Part shown: piece after piece, positions 24,314-26,570 of the stretch
How positions within the stretch are numbered: position 1 is the first letter of the stretch
How the letters are laid out: every line of letters starts with the position of its first letter
Source: an uncultured Actinomycetes bacterium
GTDB taxonomy: Bacteria; Actinomycetota; CALGFH01
Length of the DNA stretch: 26,570 nucleotides
NCBI GenBank assembly: GCA_937881255.1
Contig: CALGFH010000254.1
Span: 1 to 26,570 of the forward strand
Direction of reading: 5' to 3'
Position numbers and translations under genes: made by a program
Notes under the pieces: generated by a model
Databases searched by the model: none
What the model was told of the DNA's origin: nothing
The model's input: the letters and a program-made list of their open reading frames with translations, nothing else

Positions 24314-25399
24314 TCAGGAGGATTTCCGCGCCGCCGCCCGGAGCAGCTCGGCCGCCTGCTCGGGCGCGATGTCGTTGATGAACACCCCGGCCCCGGACTC
24401 GCTGGAGGCCAGGTACTTGAGCTTGGTCGCCGTCCGCCGGATCGAGAACGCCTCCAGGTGGGCGTGGGCCAGGTCGCGGTCGCGCCGCACCGGCGCCTGG
24501 TGGCAGGTCAGCATGTAGGGCAGGGGCTGGTCGAACAGCGCGTCGAACCGGCCGAGGACGTCCTTGAGCAGGGCGGCCAGGCCGTCGCGCTCGCCGTCGT
24601 CCAGGGCCGGCAGGTCGGGCAGGTGGCGGGTCGGGAAGCAGTGCACCTCGAACGGCCAGCGGGCGGCGAACGGCACGAAGGCCACCCAGCCCGGGGCGGT
24701 GGCCACCACCCGCTCCCCATCCGCCTCGGCGGCCACGATCGAGCAGCTGCGGCACTCCCCGGTGGCCTCCCGGTGGGCGCGGGCCACGTCCAGCTGGCGC
24801 TCGGTCCTCGGGGCCACGAACGGGTAGGCGTAGATCTGGCCGTGGGGGTGGTGCAGGGTGACCCCGATCTCCTCGCCCCGGTTCTCGAACGGGAAGACCT
24901 GCTCCACCCCTTCCAGCGCGCCCAGCTCCAGCGTCCGTTCCGCCCAGACCTCGACCACCGTCCGGATCCGGCCCACCGGCAGCCGGGCCAGGGCCCCGCC
25001 GTGGTCGGCGGTGAAGCAGACGACCTCGCAGCGGCCGACGCCCGGCCCCCGGTGGAAGGGGCCGCCGTCGGCCACCTCGCCGGGGTCCGGGGCCAGCGAC
25101 GGGAAGCGGTTCTCGAACACCACGACGTCGTAGTCGGCGGCCGGGATCTCGGTGGCCCGGCCCTCCCGTGACGGGCAGAGGGGGCACTGGTCGGCCGGGG
25201 GCAGGTGGGTCCGGCCCTGGCGGTGGGAGGCGACGACCACCCACTCCTCGCGCAGCGGGTCGCAGCGGATCTGGCTGGAGGTGCTGGCCACGCCCAGGTC
25301 GCGGGTGTCGGGCACCTGGCGGTCGGCCCCCTCGCGCTCGTCGAAGTAGATCAGCTCGCGGCCGTCGGCCAGCCGGATGGAGGTCCTGGTCAGCTTCAC
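24314..25399 (-). CDS. galT: Galactose-1-phosphate uridylyltransferase
   Basis: 361 aa from GTG 25399, which overlaps the deoR stop (GTGA at 25396-25399). It swaps UMP between UDP-glucose and galactose-1-phosphate, giving UDP-galactose and glucose-1-phosphate, the second Leloir step. Zinc-site Cys72-X-X-Cys75 (QCPLCPS), FENRFPSL, and the catalytic HPHGQ (nucleophile His186) in VTLHHPHGQIYAYP are present, as is the C-terminal HAHLEAFS block. This bacterial form is of normal length. UDP-galactose must be recycled by GalE, which is not in the window. Confidence 0.96.
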   Translation of the reverse strand: MKLTRTSIRLADGRELIYFDEREGADRQVPDTRDLGVASTSSQIRCDPLREEWVVVASHRQGRTHLPPADQCPLCPSREGRATEIPAADYDVVVFENRFPSLAPDPGEVADGGPFHRGPGVGRCEVVCFTADHGGALARLPVGRIRTVVEVWAERTLELGALEGVEQVFPFENRGEEIGVTLHHPHGQIYAYPFVAPRTERQLDVARAHREATGECRSCSIVAAEADGERVVATAPGWVAFVPFAARWPFEVHCFPTRHLPDLPALDDGERDGLAALLKDVLGRFDALFDQPLPYMLTCHQAPVRRDRDLAHAHLEAFSIRRTATKLKYLASSESGAGVFINDIAPEQAAELLRAAARKSS

Positions 25400-26205
25400 G
25401 ACGCCGTCCCCTCGGCCGGCCGGGCGAGCGGCAGCGGCTCGACCTGGTGGATGCGCAGGCCGGTGTCGGCCAGCGCGGCCAGCGTGGCCGGGTCGGCCCC
25501 GCTGTCGGTGACCAGCTCGTCGACGTCGTCGCAGCTGGCGAAGGTGGCCAGCGAGACCTGCCCCAGCTTGCTCGAGTCGGCGACCACCACGACCCGCCGG
25601 GCCCCGGCCACCATCACCCGGTTGGTGTCGGCCTCGGCGATGTTGGGCGTGGTGAGCCCGGTCCTGGCGTCGATCGAGTGCACCCCGAGCACCAGCAGGT
25701 CGGCGTTGAGCTGGCGCAGCGTCTGGTTGGCGAAGGGCCCGACGAGGGCGTCCGACGGCGTCCGGAACGAGCCGCCGGAGACGACGATCGAGTGCCAGCC
25801 GTTGGCCTCGAGCGCCCCGGCGACGTTGAGCGAGTTGGTCAGGAACGTCAGGTCGCGGAGCCCGCCGCCCCGCAGGCGCCGGGCCACCTGCCAGGTGGTG
25901 GTCCCGGCCGACAGGGCGACGGTCATGCCGTCGGAGATCATGGCCACGGCCGCCTCGGCGATGGCCGCCTTGGCCCCGGCGTTGATGCTTCGCTTGGTGG
26001 CGAAGTGCGGCTCGGCGGCGCCCCGCCTGGCCAGCACGGCCCCGCCGTGGACCTTCTCGACGAGCTGCTGGGCGGCGAGCACCCCGAGGTCGCGGCGGAT
26101 GGTCATCTCCGAGACGCCGAGCGCGTCGGCGAGGTCGCCGACGGTGGCCGCGCCCGACGGGAGCAGGGCGCGCAGGATCGCGTCGCGTCGTTCCTGAGCA
26201 AGCAC
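25396..26205 (-). CDS. DeoR-family transcriptional repressor, likely galactose/sugar-phosphate sensor
   Basis: 269 aa from GTG 26205 with AAGGAGG six bases upstream (complement 26212-26218), a strong site that decides this start over longer upstream options. Residues ~1-55 form the DeoR winged helix-turn-helix, with the signature VSEMTIRRDLGVL. The C-terminal DeoRC domain binds phosphorylated sugars: TVALSAGTTTWQVARRL, LTFLTNSLNVAGAL, VVSGGSFR, ADTNRVMV and VVVVADSSKLGQ. It probably represses the locus until a sugar phosphate (galactose-1-phosphate would fit galT/galK) accumulates; that ligand is inferred. It is first in the operon and faces a candidate operator cluster. Confidence 0.93.
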   Translation of the reverse strand: MLAQERRDAILRALLPSGAATVGDLADALGVSEMTIRRDLGVLAAQQLVEKVHGGAVLARRGAAEPHFATKRSINAGAKAAIAEAAVAMISDGMTVALSAGTTTWQVARRLRGGGLRDLTFLTNSLNVAGALEANGWHSIVVSGGSFRTPSDALVGPFANQTLRQLNADLLVLGVHSIDARTGLTTPNIAEADTNRVMVAGARRVVVVADSSKLGQVSLATFASCDDVDELVTDSGADPATLAALADTGLRIHQVEPLPLARPAEGTAS

Positions 26206-26224
26206 CGGCAGCCTCCTTGCGGCC

Positions 26225-26230
26225 ACCGTA
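26225..26230 (-). promoter_or_regulatory. -10 box (TACGGT) of the deoR-galT promoter
   Basis: On the minus strand TACGGT lies about 19 nt upstream of the deoR GTG, leaving a short leader that contains the AAGGAGG ribosome site. The expected -35 position, 17-18 nt upstream, overlaps a TGTTCG half-site (complement 26248-26254), so repressor binding there would also block this promoter. No TTGACA-like -35 is seen. Confidence 0.4.
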
Positions 26231-26247
26231 CCGCACCCGCGCGACGG

Positions 26248-26287
26248 CGAACAGACTGCATCATGGATCTTGTTTGAACCTGTTCGA
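26248..26287. promoter_or_regulatory. Candidate DeoR operator: three TGTTYGA-type half-sites
   Basis: On + TGTTTGA (26271-26277) and TGTTCGA (26281-26287) are direct half-sites starting exactly 10 bp, one helical turn, apart. An inverted copy CGAACAG (26248-26254) mirrors CTGTTCG (26280-26286). DeoR-family proteins bind such repeated T/G-rich half-sites. Their location between deoR and the divergent methyltransferase suits autoregulation. Confidence 0.45.
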
Positions 26288-26327
26288 TCCGCTTGCGCAG
26301 CCGGGTCATCCCTCGCCGTCGTGGGCG

Positions 26328-26333
26328 TAGCCT
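26328..26333 (+). promoter_or_regulatory. -10 box (TAGCCT) of a probable leaderless promoter for the edge methyltransferase
   Basis: TAGCCT ends seven bases before the ATG at 26341, and no Shine-Dalgarno sequence lies between. A TANNNT box at that distance is the typical actinobacterial leaderless arrangement. No convincing -35 hexamer is visible. Confidence 0.4.
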
Positions 26334-26340
26334 CGGCGGC

Positions 26341-26570
26341 ATGCCCGAGCCGGACCCCAGAGAGATCGTGCGGCGCGGCTACGATGCCCTGTCGTACCGC
26401 TACCGGGCCGACGACGCGGGCCCTGGGGGATATGCCGCCTGGTTGGCCGCCCTCCGGGAGCGGGTCCCGCCCGGCGGGGCGGTGCTGGACCTGGGCTGCG
26501 GCTGCGGGGTGCCCGTGGCCCGCGAGCTGGCCGGCCACGGGCTGGCGGTCACCGGGGTCGACCTCAGCGA
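26341..26570 (+). CDS. SAM-dependent methyltransferase (3' end outside window)
   Basis: A frame starting ATG 26341 stays open to the window end. It encodes MPEPDPREIVRRGYDALSYR at the N-terminus and then VLDLGCGCGVPVARELAGHG, a clear motif I, followed by VTGVDLS, the acidic strand-2 end. The early RRGYDALSYRYRADDA helix is typical of class I small-molecule methyltransferases. Only the first ~76 residues are visible, so the substrate is not known. It is divergent from deoR and may share its control region. Confidence 0.82.
   Translation, partial: MPEPDPREIVRRGYDALSYRYRADDAGPGGYAAWLAALRERVPPGGAVLDLGCGCGVPVARELAGHGLAVTGVDLS

Noticed and set aside
24186..25244. N-terminal extension of the secreted GH43 to 25244
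   Set aside because: The extension lies out of frame over galT and is compositionally random; ATG 24185 has a ribosome site and is followed directly by a signal peptide.

Overview
The window is very G+C-rich, with G/C-dominated third codon positions, frequent GTG starts, tight GTGA/ATGA gene overlaps, AGGAGG-type ribosome sites and TANNNT-type -10 boxes close to start codons. Together with actinobacterial families (DUF2231-Rieske fusion, an L,D-transpeptidase with a long N-terminal extension, Tat lipoprotein sugar-binding protein), this points to an Actinomycetota chromosome, probably an environmental or soil lineage. I cannot assign a genus. I see no rRNA, tRNA, CRISPR array, transposase or phage gene. 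No gene-free stretch exceeds 300 bases; the longest is 169 nt upstream of the L,D-transpeptidase.

Left half (1-11.4 kb): short mixed-strand units of general metabolism. In order these are a 5'-truncated DUF2231-Rieske membrane protein (+), a GAF protein (-), a YyaL/DUF255 thioredoxin-fold protein (-), a three-gene + unit (NTF2-like protein, APH-fold kinase-like protein, methyltransferase), a - unit (APH-fold kinase-like protein, MOSC, VOC), a PNPOx-like flavoprotein (+), a 70-aa Cys/His protein (+), an HhH-PHP hydrolase (-), an SRPBCC protein (+) and a YkuD L,D-transpeptidase (+). The stop codon of the transpeptidase lies in the left arm of a 128-bp inverted-repeat element (11354-11481) that separates it from a convergent membrane-anchored protein of unknown function.

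Right half (12.8-26.2 kb): one long minus-strand catabolic locus. Reading from its 5' end (right) it is a DeoR-type repressor, galT, a secreted multidomain GH43, a Tat/lipoprotein sugar-binding protein, two ABC permeases, a GH43 lipoprotein, a secreted beta-propeller protein, a GH2 enzyme and galK. Most junctions overlap by 4 nt or are separated by fewer than 10 nt. The likely logic is that extracellular GH43 enzymes trim an arabinose/galactose-containing plant polysaccharide (arabinogalactan is the best guess), the ABC system imports oligosaccharides, GH2 releases galactose inside the cell, and GalK/GalT feed it into the Leloir pathway. galE and an ABC ATPase are absent and must be elsewhere. 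A cluster of TGTTYGA half-sites upstream of deoR is a candidate operator. At the right edge a divergent methyltransferase gene begins and runs off the window.

Most interesting non-coding signals: the 128-bp inverted-repeat element bounded by CTAG at a stop codon; three phased heptamers (11-bp period) upstream of a -10 box before the 70-aa protein, which resemble a SARP-type promoter; the DeoR half-site cluster; and a hairpin overlapping the ribosome site of the L,D-transpeptidase.
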